Positions 51,863 through 59,367 of a DNA stretch of 64,000 nucleotides are shown here, one piece after another. Source of the DNA: Novosphingobium malaysiense (lineage in GTDB: Bacteria; Pseudomonadota; Alphaproteobacteria; Sphingomonadales; Sphingomonadaceae); assembly GCF_000802225.1 (NCBI RefSeq), contig NZ_JTDI01000005.1:62001-126000 (forward strand), given 5' to 3'. A program made the position numbers and the translations under genes. The notes under the pieces are model-generated. The model saw only the letters and a program-made list of their open reading frames with translations, was not told the DNA's origin and did no database searches. Position 1 is the stretch's first letter. Each line of letters begins with the position of its first letter.

Positions 51863-52034
51863 GTTCGGCTCTCCCAATGTTTCTGCGCACGAGCAGGTAT
51901 CGGGAGGCTAATGGAACTGTCTGGCTTTGGAGTTCAGAACCATTCCGCAGCGATCCGGAATATGCCCTGCGCGTTTCTGGCGCCTATGTAGGCCTAAGAT
52001 TAACGCTGGCGCCCCGGACGAGTTCCCGCGTCGG

Positions 52035-52838
52035 CTAATCGTGCGACGCCCCTTCGCTCGACGAGTTGACCGACGCAATCCAGCCGTGGGAGAGCCACCG
52101 TCCCAGCATCGCGCTCGCGACCGAAAGGGCCTGCTCCTCCCCCATCAGTGCGACCAGTAGCTCGCAGGCCGCGCCATATCCGGCGCCATCGATCATCATT
52201 GCCAGGGCCCGGGCTTCGGCGCCGTCGAGCATCGTGAAGGTGGCGCGCAACCCTTCGCGCCAGACCGCGCATCCTGCCGGTTCGGGCAGAAGTGGGGAGC
52301 TGGGCACCGCTGCATTCGCGCGCTCTTGCGCCAGGGCCCGCCAGAGGGTTCGGCAATCGTGGTTTACCTGCCGAAGTGCGAGCGCAGGCACGAAGTCCAG
52401 TCGCATGTCATGCCAGTCCTCGTCCGCGAACTGCGCCGAGACATTCGAGAACCCGCTGGCATCCAGCGGCGACATGTCGCGGGCGGAGAAGGCGTTCTGC
52501 ATGGCCCATTCGATCCAGGCCAGTTCGGCAACTTCGGGGTCGCGTCGGAACAGGTCTTCGAGAGTTTGCGCAAATCCGCGGCCTGCATCGTCGAGCGTCC
52601 AGCTTGTCGGCGGTGACGTGATCACGTGATGAGCCGCCGCCTTTTGGAAGGCCTCGTTGCCGACAAGGCGGGCCGTGCGTGGATAGGTTTCGTGCAAGGC
52701 CGCGATCAGCCGCGCGCGATAGGCCTCGCGGTAGATTGCATAGCCGGCCCTTTCACGCTGCTTCCAATGCGCGGGAAGGGCGCTCGCATCCGATCTCAAC
52801 CCTTCGAGAAACTGGCTTTGAAGCAGGGCGAGTCTCAT
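52035..52838 (-). CDS. bufC: BufC/HvfC-like DUF2063 protein
   Basis: 267 residues from the ATG at 52838, which overlaps the bufB stop (ATGA). The N-terminal domain (LLQSQFLEGLRSDA and YREAYRARLIAALHETYPRTARLVG) is DUF2063, a DNA-binding-like fold now known as the partner of DUF692 enzymes. With BufB it forms the complex that modifies bufferin-type peptides: BufC binds the precursor, BufB modifies cysteines. Third gene of the operon starting at 54047. Confidence 0.85.
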   Translation of the reverse strand: MRLALLQSQFLEGLRSDASALPAHWKQRERAGYAIYREAYRARLIAALHETYPRTARLVGNEAFQKAAAHHVITSPPTSWTLDDAGRGFAQTLEDLFRRDPEVAELAWIEWAMQNAFSARDMSPLDASGFSNVSAQFADEDWHDMRLDFVPALALRQVNHDCRTLWRALAQERANAAVPSSPLLPEPAGCAVWREGLRATFTMLDGAEARALAMMIDGAGYGAACELLVALMGEEQALSVASAMLGRWLSHGWIASVNSSSEGASHD

Positions 52839-53674
52839 GCGGTGGTCAGCTCCCCGTTTGCGAGGGCAGCGATGTGGCGGGCCCGGACCAGCTCGTCGAG
52901 CAGCTCCGGAAGCGGCGGAATGGCATCGTCGCGCTCGATCATGATGGCGGTCGGACCTGTGCGGCCGAGTGCATCGGCCAGCAGGTTCCACACGGCCTCG
53001 CACACTTCGCGGTCGTGCGTGTCGATCGCGATCTTGCCAGGCGTGTGGCCGGCCAGGTGTATCTGTCGCACCCGGTCCAGCGGCAGGCCATCCAGATACT
53101 CGCTTGCCGCAAATCCGTGATTGTGGGCGCTGACATGGACGTTGTTGACATCGAGCAGCAGGTAGCAACCCGTTCGGCCGACCACTTCCGCGAGAAATTC
53201 CCACTCAGCCATCTCGTTTTCGGGAAAGCTGAGATAGCTGGAGGGATTTTCCAGCAGGATCGGCCGGCGTAGCTGCTCCTGTGCGATAGCCACGTTGGTG
53301 CAGGCGATATCCAGTGCTTCGGCGGTATAGGGCAGGGGCAGGAGATCGTGGCTGTTGTGGGCGCTGGTGCGGGTCCAGCACAAGTGATCGGAAATCCACA
53401 AGGGTTCGATCCGGTCTGCCAGTGCCGCGAGCCGCGCGAGATAATCCCTGTCCAGACCGTGCGCCGAGCCGGGCGAAAGCGATACCCCATGCAGGACGAC
53501 CTCGTGCCTGCTGCGGACAGCTTCGAGCACGGCGAGCGGCTGCCCGCCATCGACCATGAAGTTTTCGGAGATGACCTCGACGAAATCTACGTCGATCTTG
53601 TCGTTTGTGAATTGGCGGTAGTGGGGACGGCGAAGCCCCAGTCCGAATCCTTCGAAGCGTGCGAGGTCCGTCAT
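52835..53674 (-). CDS. bufB: BufB/HvfB-like DUF692 multinuclear iron enzyme
   Basis: 279 residues. It is a DUF692 (MNIO family) TIM-barrel protein: FGLGLRRPHYRQF at the start, ENFMVDGG, HGVSLSPGSA, WISDHLCW, ENPSSYLS, LDVNNVHVSAHNHG and HLAGHT contain the His/Asp/Glu ligands of the iron sites. MNIO enzymes such as MbnB and TglH modify cysteines on small peptides. Here the substrate should be the cysteine-rich peptide encoded just upstream, and possibly the one in the divergent operon. It follows that peptide gene across a stable hairpin. Confidence 0.9.
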   Translation of the reverse strand: MTDLARFEGFGLGLRRPHYRQFTNDKIDVDFVEVISENFMVDGGQPLAVLEAVRSRHEVVLHGVSLSPGSAHGLDRDYLARLAALADRIEPLWISDHLCWTRTSAHNSHDLLPLPYTAEALDIACTNVAIAQEQLRRPILLENPSSYLSFPENEMAEWEFLAEVVGRTGCYLLLDVNNVHVSAHNHGFAASEYLDGLPLDRVRQIHLAGHTPGKIAIDTHDREVCEAVWNLLADALGRTGPTAIMIERDDAIPPLPELLDELVRARHIAALANGELTTA

Positions 53675-53706
53675 TCTTGCAGGGTCTCCACGGAGGGAAG
53701 CGGCGA

Positions 53707-53745
53707 CCCGGCCCCGGCGAGGCGGGGGCTAGAGCCAGGGCCGGG
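53707..53745 (-). promoter_or_regulatory. Intra-operon hairpin between bufA2-like and bufB genes
   Basis: CCCGGCCC (53707-53714) and GGGCCGGG (53738-53745) form an eight-base GC stem in the 88-base gap between the peptide gene and bufB. It could stop most transcripts or protect the 3' end, giving more peptide than enzyme. Confidence 0.45.
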
Positions 53746-53762
53746 CCGCCGGGGCGGGCAGA

Positions 53763-54047
53763 TCAGTTGAGATCGCTGATCGTGCCTCCCTTGGTCAGAC
53801 AGGCGCCGGCGGCCATGGCCTTGAAACCCTGGCCCTTGCACGCGTTCATGCCCTTGCATTCGTGCAGCGTCGTCTTGCAGTCGGCGTGACCCTTGCAGGC
53901 GTTCACGCCGTAGCAGTGGACGGTATCGGCTGCCCCGACGGCGGCACCGCTGCTCCCGGCCGGGGACTGCGCGGCGAAGGCCGCAGCGGAGGACAGCGCC
54001 ATGCTGGCAGCGGCTGCGGCGAAAGCGGTCTTACGCGAAATCGGCAT
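53763..54047 (-). CDS. bufA2: Bufferin-type peptide, BufA2-like
   Basis: 94 residues with a signal peptide ending AAFAAQ. Six cysteines (45, 51, 57, 64, 70, 83) lie in repeated CKGxxxC and GxNACKG motifs, followed by FKAM and CLTKGG. This is the pattern of the second bufferin class; such peptides are modified by BufBC and bind copper in the periplasm. It heads the operon with bufB and bufC and is driven by a SigF-type promoter (54091-54119). Metal specificity is taken from relatives, not seen here. Confidence 0.82.
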   Translation of the reverse strand: MPISRKTAFAAAAASMALSSAAAFAAQSPAGSSGAAVGAADTVHCYGVNACKGHADCKTTLHECKGMNACKGQGFKAMAAGACLTKGGTISDLN

Positions 54048-54090
54048 CGATGATCTCCTGAATGACTGTTTGCCTCGACGGGCGTGGGGT

Positions 54091-54119
54091 CATTCGGTGG
54101 AGAGGCGCCGTGGGTTACA
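54091..54119 (-). promoter_or_regulatory. SigF-type ECF promoter for bufA2-bufB-bufC
   Basis: On the minus strand TGTAACC (54119-54113), 16 bases, CGAATG (54096-54091), 43 bases before the peptide start. It has the same -35, -10 and spacing as the divergent promoter at 54140-54168, and it agrees with the Caulobacter SigF consensus as I recall it. Confidence 0.75.
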
Positions 54120-54139
54120 GCTCGGCAATTTTTTCGCCC

Positions 54140-54168
54140 TGTAACCTTCCGGGCATGGCGACCGAATG
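54140..54168 (+). promoter_or_regulatory. SigF-type ECF promoter for bufA1-doxX-sigF-nrsF
   Basis: TGTAACC (54140-54146), 16 bases, CGAATG (54163-54168), 48 bases before the bufA1-like start. It would make sigF autoregulated. The two divergent -35 boxes are 20 bases apart. Confidence 0.75.
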
Positions 54169-54216
54169 TCCCGGTGAGCCCCGGCGCCGGCTGGGGCAGG
54201 CAACAGGAGAAGACAC

Positions 54217-54504
54217 ATGCAGGCTCGTTCGATTGCCTCGTTGGCAGGCCTGGCCCTGACGGGAGTTCTTGCCGCGGGAGTGGCAGGCCGGTCCGCCGCC
54301 GATTCCGGCAAGACCGAGATGGAGAAATGCTACGGCGTGGCCAAGGCCGGCAAGAACGATTGTGCTGCAGGTCCGGGAACCAGCTGTGCAGGAACTTCCA
54401 CTCGCGATTATCAGGGAAATGCCTGGAAGCTCGTGCGGAAAGGAACCTGCACCTCGATTGAGACGCCCAAGGGGCCCGGTTCGCTGACGCCCATCAAGCG
54501 CTGA
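54217..54504 (+). CDS. bufA1: Bufferin-type peptide, BufA1-like (DUF2282)
   Basis: 95 residues; signal peptide, then [33 protein letters not shown] and KGTCTSI. Cysteines 38, 49, 57 and 78 are the four conserved ones of DUF2282, with two of them becoming thiooxazoles in characterised bufferin 1. It is followed by a DoxX gene, sigF and nrsF in one run. Unlike the Caulobacter operon, no bufB or bufC gene follows it. Confidence 0.88.
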   Translation: MQARSIASLAGLALTGVLAAGVAGRSAADSGKTEMEKCYGVAKAGKNDCAAGPGTSCAGTSTRDYQGNAWKLVRKGTCTSIETPKGPGSLTPIKR

Positions 54505-54510
54505 TCCGGA

Positions 54511-54975
54511 ATGGAGCGGGTGCGGATCATCTGGGGCGGCATTGTCGCGTTCCTGCGCGGCAGCGTGGGGGAGGGGGTTGCCCTGGCCTTCGTGCGTCTG
54601 GCGCTTGCGGGCGTCTTCTGGCGCTCCGGCCGCAGCAAGGTAGTGGAAGGCACTTGGCTGCAGTTGAGCGACGGCGCCCGCTATCTGTTCGAAAATGATT
54701 ACTCGGGGGTTCCGCTGCCTGCGGACATGGCTGCAAACATCGCGCTCGTTTGCGAAACGGTCTTGCCGATTCTCCTCGTGCTCGGGCTAGCCACTCGCCT
54801 TTCCGCGCTGGCCCTGCTGGGCATGACCATGACCATCCAGATCTTTGTCTTCCCCGATGCCTGGTGGAGTGTACATATCCTTTGGGTGGCTCTGGCCCTG
54901 ACTCTCGTTTCGCGGGGCAGTGGGATGTTCGCTGTCGACGCGGTGGCCGCGCGGTGGTTTGCCGATGACCGGTGA
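54511..54975 (+). CDS. DoxX family membrane protein (BufD-like)
   Basis: 154 residues with four hydrophobic helices; LALAGVFWRSGRSKV near the start and ENDYSGVPLPADMAAN in the middle are typical DoxX features. DoxX proteins accompany bufferin operons (BufD) and other thiol-related systems; a role in quinone-linked redox of peptide cysteines is proposed but unproven. It begins six bases after the bufA1-like stop and overlaps sigF by 11 bases. Confidence 0.82.
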   Translation: MERVRIIWGGIVAFLRGSVGEGVALAFVRLALAGVFWRSGRSKVVEGTWLQLSDGARYLFENDYSGVPLPADMAANIALVCETVLPILLVLGLATRLSALALLGMTMTIQIFVFPDAWWSVHILWVALALTLVSRGSGMFAVDAVAARWFADDR

Positions 54976-55495
54976 CGATGCAACTCTGGCAAGGTTGATG
55001 CGTGCTGCGCAAGCAGGCGACCGGCAGGCCTATACCGTGTTGCTGGAGGAGACCGCCAAGTGGCTTCGGCGTTATTTTCACCGGCGGATCGGGCCAGAAA
55101 AGCTCGACGACCTGGTGCAGGAAGTGCTGATCTCGCTTCACGCGAAACGTTCAAGCTATGATCCTTCGCGTCCGTTTCTCCCCTGGCTGGCTGCGATTGC
55201 CCGCTATCGCTGGGTCGATCACCTGCGGCGCGATTACCGCACACGCACCGAGGAATTGTCGGAGGACACGGCGACAACGGGCGATGCGGGCGATGTCGTT
55301 CTGGCGCGAATCAGCCTCGACCGCCTGCTGGATCAACTCCCCCCGGCGCAGGCCAAGGCCATCGAGCTGGTACGGATCGAGGGCTACTCGATCACCGAGG
55401 CGTCCGAGCGCAGCGGTCAGAGCAAGGCGCTCGTCAAAGTGAATATTCATCGCGGTCTCCGGAAATTGTCCGCGCTCATCGAAAAGGCCAACTGA
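54965..55495 (+). CDS. sigF: ECF sigma factor, SigF type
   Basis: 176 residues from the ATG at 54965. Region 2 is seen in DLVQEVLISLHAKRSSYDP and FLPWLAAIARYRWVDHLRRD; region 4 in LPPAQAKAIELVRIEGYSIT and KVNIHRGLRKL. It is directly upstream of an nrsF-type anti-sigma gene, as in Caulobacter where SigF-NrsF responds to copper, chromium or cadmium. Both bufferin operons carry its predicted promoter. Confidence 0.9.
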   Translation: MTGDDATLARLMRAAQAGDRQAYTVLLEETAKWLRRYFHRRIGPEKLDDLVQEVLISLHAKRSSYDPSRPFLPWLAAIARYRWVDHLRRDYRTRTEELSEDTATTGDAGDVVLARISLDRLLDQLPPAQAKAIELVRIEGYSITEASERSGQSKALVKVNIHRGLRKLSALIEKAN

Positions 55496-55498
55496 CCC

Positions 55499-56134
55499 AT
55501 GGACGACGCAACCCGGGATCTGATCGATCGGATAGCGGCCGATGCCGTTCCGGTTCGTCCCCTGCAGCGGGGGCAGGGGCTCGCTCTGGCTGGCCTTGCA
55601 TTCATGGTCACAATACTTGCGGTGCTGTTTCTTCTGGGGGCCAGGCATGGCCTCCTGCATGACGGCGTGTCCGTCTTCTTCGTCCTGGTGAACGGCCTGC
55701 TGCTCCTGCTCGGCATCGCCTGCATTCTGGCGGTGGTGACCATGGCCTCACCCCGGGTCGGCTCGAACCACGACGGGCCGAAGTGGGCGATGGCCATGGT
55801 GGGGGTACTGCCTGCGGCCGGCGTCTTCGCTGCTTACAGGCCGGGGGCGGGGCCAGTGGTGGATCTGGCTGGGGCGGAATGCACGGTCATGGGCCTGGCC
55901 GCATCGCTCCTGGTGGCAGGCGCACTGTTCGCATGGCTGCGCAAGGGCGCGCCGGTTTCGCAGCGGCTCGCCGGCCTTTATCTGGGGACAGCGGCCGGAG
56001 CCATGGGCTCGGTCGCTTACGGGCTGTCCTGCCCGGTCGACACGATTGTGCATCTGGGGATTTGGCACGTGGCCCCGGTGGCGATCGCGGGCCTGGTCGG
56101 GCGCTACGTGGTGGCGCGTTGGCTGCGCTGGTAG
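55499..56134 (+). CDS. nrsF: NrsF-type membrane anti-sigma factor (DUF1109)
   Basis: 211 residues with six hydrophobic helices and a short cytoplasmic N-terminus that should hold SigF. Cysteines are at 75, 128 and 178. C128 and C178 are 50 residues apart, as are the two cysteines (131 and 181, from memory) that Caulobacter NrsF needs for metal sensing. It starts three bases after the sigF stop and ends the operon. Confidence 0.88.
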   Translation: MDDATRDLIDRIAADAVPVRPLQRGQGLALAGLAFMVTILAVLFLLGARHGLLHDGVSVFFVLVNGLLLLLGIACILAVVTMASPRVGSNHDGPKWAMAMVGVLPAAGVFAAYRPGAGPVVDLAGAECTVMGLAASLLVAGALFAWLRKGAPVSQRLAGLYLGTAAGAMGSVAYGLSCPVDTIVHLGIWHVAPVAIAGLVGRYVVARWLRW

Positions 56135-56311
56135 CGTGGACCTTGCAGCGGCCCAGGCTGTTGCAAGGTCGAATGTCTCCGTGATGCCGCTGACTGCAGT
56201 GACCCAGCCCACCTGATATTCATCTTTCGGGCCTCCCTTAATTGATCTGCAGCAAATACCGCCTGTCCCCCTCTACCTAAATTCGGGCGAATTATACGGG
56301 AGACAGGACTT

Positions 56312-57247
56312 ATGGCATCGATCGAAGCGCAGCCACTGGACACGGCAATTCCTTTCGGGGTGCAAGTCACCGGCGTTACCAGCGCGGCATTGGACGACGA
56401 GAGCGTTCGTGCCGAATTGCGGCATTTGCTGCAGGAAAAAGGCGTGATCGTTTGCAAGGACATAGAGCAGACGAGTGCCATGCAGGTGAAACTGAGCGAG
56501 GTTTTCGGACCGCTCAAGGAGCATCCGGTCTATCAGGTGCAGCGCGCCGACCGCGATGCTCTGCCCGGCGTGATCGTCATCGCTTCCGGGCCCGGATCGT
56601 GCATCGTCGAGATCGATGGCAAGCCGCTCGTGACGTGGCAGCCCTGGCACTTCGACCACGCCTATAACGATGAGATGATGTATGCCGCCGTCCTTCGCTC
56701 GATCAAGATCGCGAAGGACGGCGGGCGTACGGCGTTTGCCTGCGGGGTCCAGATCTACAACGACATGGACCCGGCCATTCGCGCCAAGGCAGAGGAAATG
56801 AACGTCCTCTACAACCTCGATCTTCGATACGATCGCCAGCGCTTCGGCCTGCCGGATCACTTCCGTCTCGTGAAGCAGCACGACAACACGTTGAGCGAGG
56901 AGAACGAGAACGGGCCCTGCGCGGTCCATCCGGCGGTGTGGACCCGGCCTTCGGGCGAGAAGGTGTTTCACATGTGTGCCTATGGTTGCCGCGGCCTTGA
57001 AGGCGATCGCAGCGACGAGGCCTTTGCCCGGCTGGAGGAAGTCTGGAAAGAAGCCGAACGCGTGATGAAGGTCTACTACCACGAATGGGAACCCGGCGAC
57101 ATGGTGGTCTGGGACAACACCCGCGTGCTTCACGAGGCGACCGGCAGTAATCCAGACGAACCGCGCGAAATTCACCGCACCACGATCAAGGGGCCGCTGT
57201 GTCACGGATGGTGGGAAAAGCCCGTCGAGGAAGCAGTCATCGCCTGA
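56312..57247 (+). CDS. TauD/TfdA family 2-oxoglutarate-dependent oxygenase
   Basis: 311 residues. The iron triad is H113-x-D115 (WHFDHAY) and H274 (RVLHEATG); R289 (HRTTIKG) fits the 2-oxoglutarate carboxylate. It is a distant paralogue of the oxygenase at 12549, sharing DKGVILF/EKGVIVC, MQVxLSxVFG and GDMVVWDNxRxLH-type segments. It converges with a Rieske oxygenase gene at 57480. Substrate unknown; hydroxylation or oxidative cleavage of an aromatic ether or acid is typical. The 177-base region before it holds no clear regulator site. Confidence 0.88.
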   Translation: MASIEAQPLDTAIPFGVQVTGVTSAALDDESVRAELRHLLQEKGVIVCKDIEQTSAMQVKLSEVFGPLKEHPVYQVQRADRDALPGVIVIASGPGSCIVEIDGKPLVTWQPWHFDHAYNDEMMYAAVLRSIKIAKDGGRTAFACGVQIYNDMDPAIRAKAEEMNVLYNLDLRYDRQRFGLPDHFRLVKQHDNTLSEENENGPCAVHPAVWTRPSGEKVFHMCAYGCRGLEGDRSDEAFARLEEVWKEAERVMKVYYHEWEPGDMVVWDNTRVLHEATGSNPDEPREIHRTTIKGPLCHGWWEKPVEEAVIA

Positions 57248-57447
57248 GACACAGAGCGGGGCGCGAGGAGTATCCCCTGGCGTCCCGGCTTCACCGTATC
57301 AAAGGTGCGGATGGGGCAGTGCAGTCACGCATGTTTCCTCCCGACGCGGGAGGAAGCAGTTTCGGTGGTCGTGGGAGAAGGCGCGCCCGAGCGGTGCAAG
57401 CATCTGGCATCGCCCGACGGTAATGCCGGTGGCGGGCCGTGGCCGTC

Positions 57448-57471
57448 GCCGCCCGGTCCCCACCGGGCGGC
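57448..57471. terminator. Bidirectional hairpin, 10-bp perfect stem
   Basis: GCCGCCCGGT (57448-57457), CCCC loop, ACCGGGCGGC (57462-57471). It lies between the stops of the converging TauD and Rieske genes, nine bases from the latter. No T-run. Confidence 0.55.
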
Positions 57472-57479
57472 TTCGCGGA

Positions 57480-58934
57480 TCAGGAGTGCCGGCCGCACTT
57501 CTGCTGCCTGTGCCAGTCGACCTCCAGCGGCGGCATCGCCATGTAGCGGTCCGTCGACTGCTCGCAGTGCCGGATGCGCACTTCCTGGTAATTGGCCAGG
57601 GTCAGCGACTTTTTCGATGCCGCTTCCAGGCCTTCCTGCTGCAGCAGCAGGTTGTCGGTATCCTGGTCGAGGATGCCGCCGAATCCCGGGTCCATGCCTT
57701 CCGCTTCGGTGAACGACTGGTCGTCGCGCAGCACTTGCATCTCTGCCGTCTCGAAAGAACTGCCGTCACTCGGCTTGGGTCGCAGGAACAGCACTTCCAT
57801 CGTGCTCTTGCGATGGTCGTGCCGGTCCGGGAGGAAGCGGTAGACCATGGGCAGCGACACGCCCGGGAACACGAACATGTTCGGATAGACGCTGTAGCTG
57901 AAGCAATCGAGAAGTTCGGAATCGGAGACATCCGTAAGGTCGACGTGGTTTGCCTCTTCGAACGTCTTGCGGAACAGCCGGGCCATGGCTGCCCGCGCGG
58001 TCTCGCCTTCGGCCAGACGGCGCTCGGAACCCTCCAGAGCGCTGGGATCGCCGATGACGAACTGCTCGAACACATCCTGTTCGGTGACCTTGCCGTAAAG
58101 ATGCGGGCTGACCACGCCGAGCGTCGAGATGAAGCGGTTCACGTGGTCGCCGTACGTGTCGTACTGCGAGTTCACGTCGCCATTGGAGGGCGATACCTGC
58201 GGGTGTGTTGCGAGAACGTGGTAAGCCTCGTGGAAGGCCTCCTGGTTGAGCTTCCAGTTTGCCGGAATTCGCTTCTTGACGTGACAGAAGACGTACCGGT
58301 CCTCCAGTTTCCAGGCCTTGAAGTGCTCGAGCGCCTCTGGCCCGATGTACTCCTCGAGGCTTGGGGAATCCGGGTCCATGTTGATGAACACGAAACCGCC
58401 GAGCGTGGCGACCTTGGCTTGCGGCAGGTCCAGGTCCTCTTTCCGGGCGTGGGGGAAATCCCAGTCGGCGAGCACCGTCTTGCAGCTGCCGTCGATATTC
58501 CAGCTCCAGGCGTGGAACGGGCACTTGAATTCGCTCGCGGTGCCCTCGGTGCCCGAATGGCGCAACTTGGTGCCGCGGTGCAGGCAGGAGTTGAAGTAGG
58601 CGCGGATGTCGTCCTCGCCGACGCGTGTGATGATCAGCGAATAGGGGCCGACGTCGTAGACATAGTAGTCGCCGACTTCCGGGATGTGCTCCTCGCGGCA
58701 GGCGAACTGCCAAGTGCGCGGCCACATGCGCTCGACTTCGCCCTGCGCGTAGTCGGCGCTGATGTAGCGGTCGGCGGAAATGTCCTCGTCGCCCAGAAAG
58801 GAGTAGCTTTCCGAACGGACCCACTTCGGCGCGGGGACTGCGTCACCGGCGATGATCTCTTGCGTGCTGATTGCCGGACATCGCGCGGCGCCGGGGGCGA
58901 GCGCGTCTTTCAGCTTTGGGTCCGAATAGTTCAT
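57480..58934 (-). CDS. Rieske non-heme iron oxygenase, large (alpha) subunit
   Basis: 484 residues. Rieske ligands C117-x-H119 and C138-x2-H141 (CLHRG and CPFHAW); the catalytic region has NQEAFHEAYHVLATHPQ with the two iron histidines. It is longer than the Rieske protein at 9054 and differs in its N-terminal 40 residues. No small subunit, ferredoxin or reductase is adjacent. It faces the TauD gene and is divergent from a TonB receptor, with 433 bases between starts. Confidence 0.9.
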   Translation of the reverse strand: MNYSDPKLKDALAPGAARCPAISTQEIIAGDAVPAPKWVRSESYSFLGDEDISADRYISADYAQGEVERMWPRTWQFACREEHIPEVGDYYVYDVGPYSLIITRVGEDDIRAYFNSCLHRGTKLRHSGTEGTASEFKCPFHAWSWNIDGSCKTVLADWDFPHARKEDLDLPQAKVATLGGFVFINMDPDSPSLEEYIGPEALEHFKAWKLEDRYVFCHVKKRIPANWKLNQEAFHEAYHVLATHPQVSPSNGDVNSQYDTYGDHVNRFISTLGVVSPHLYGKVTEQDVFEQFVIGDPSALEGSERRLAEGETARAAMARLFRKTFEEANHVDLTDVSDSELLDCFSYSVYPNMFVFPGVSLPMVYRFLPDRHDHRKSTMEVLFLRPKPSDGSSFETAEMQVLRDDQSFTEAEGMDPGFGGILDQDTDNLLLQQEGLEAASKKSLTLANYQEVRIRHCEQSTDRYMAMPPLEVDWHRQQKCGRHS

Positions 58935-59367
58935 GGTGGGTACTCCCGGAGCGTGGCAGGCACGTGAAAGATGCCCTAACCGTTGCTAACCTGCGCGTCG
59001 CTCGCCGGTCCTCGCGGAAAATGCGCGTCATCGCGGCGAAGCGGCTGTTCTTGTTCGTGCCGGACCGTGCCAGTCCGACGGCATCAGGATCGGCCCAGGG
59101 GGGAGAATCGCCTTTGACCCAAATCAACAAGGGCCTTGACCGCCGCCAACTTAGAATTGCCTGAGCGGGAAAGTGTCCGAAGACCTACGGTTCTTCCCCT
59201 CGACCCAAGGGCAAAGCGGCTGCGCAGCCCGGCGGCTCTCTTCGTTCGCATGGAACATGGCTTTTCGTCACTTCCATACATGTTCAGGCGCGCGCTCCCT
59301 CATAGAGAGCATCCCTGACAACCGCATGGTCCGCTGCAAGGGGCCCGGAAAAGATGGGAGTGACAAC
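58935..59367. other. 433-base divergent control region, Rieske / TonB receptor
   Basis: The region separates the starts of the Rieske gene and the TonB receptor gene and must hold both promoters. TTGACC occurs at 59114 and 59136; neither has a convincing -10 at normal spacing. I see no dyad of note and no TAGGACG element. Confidence 0.4.

Noticed and set aside
57423..58967. 514-codon antisense frame across the second Rieske gene
   Set aside because: Same GC-rich shadow effect; the Rieske gene on the other strand has all cluster ligands.
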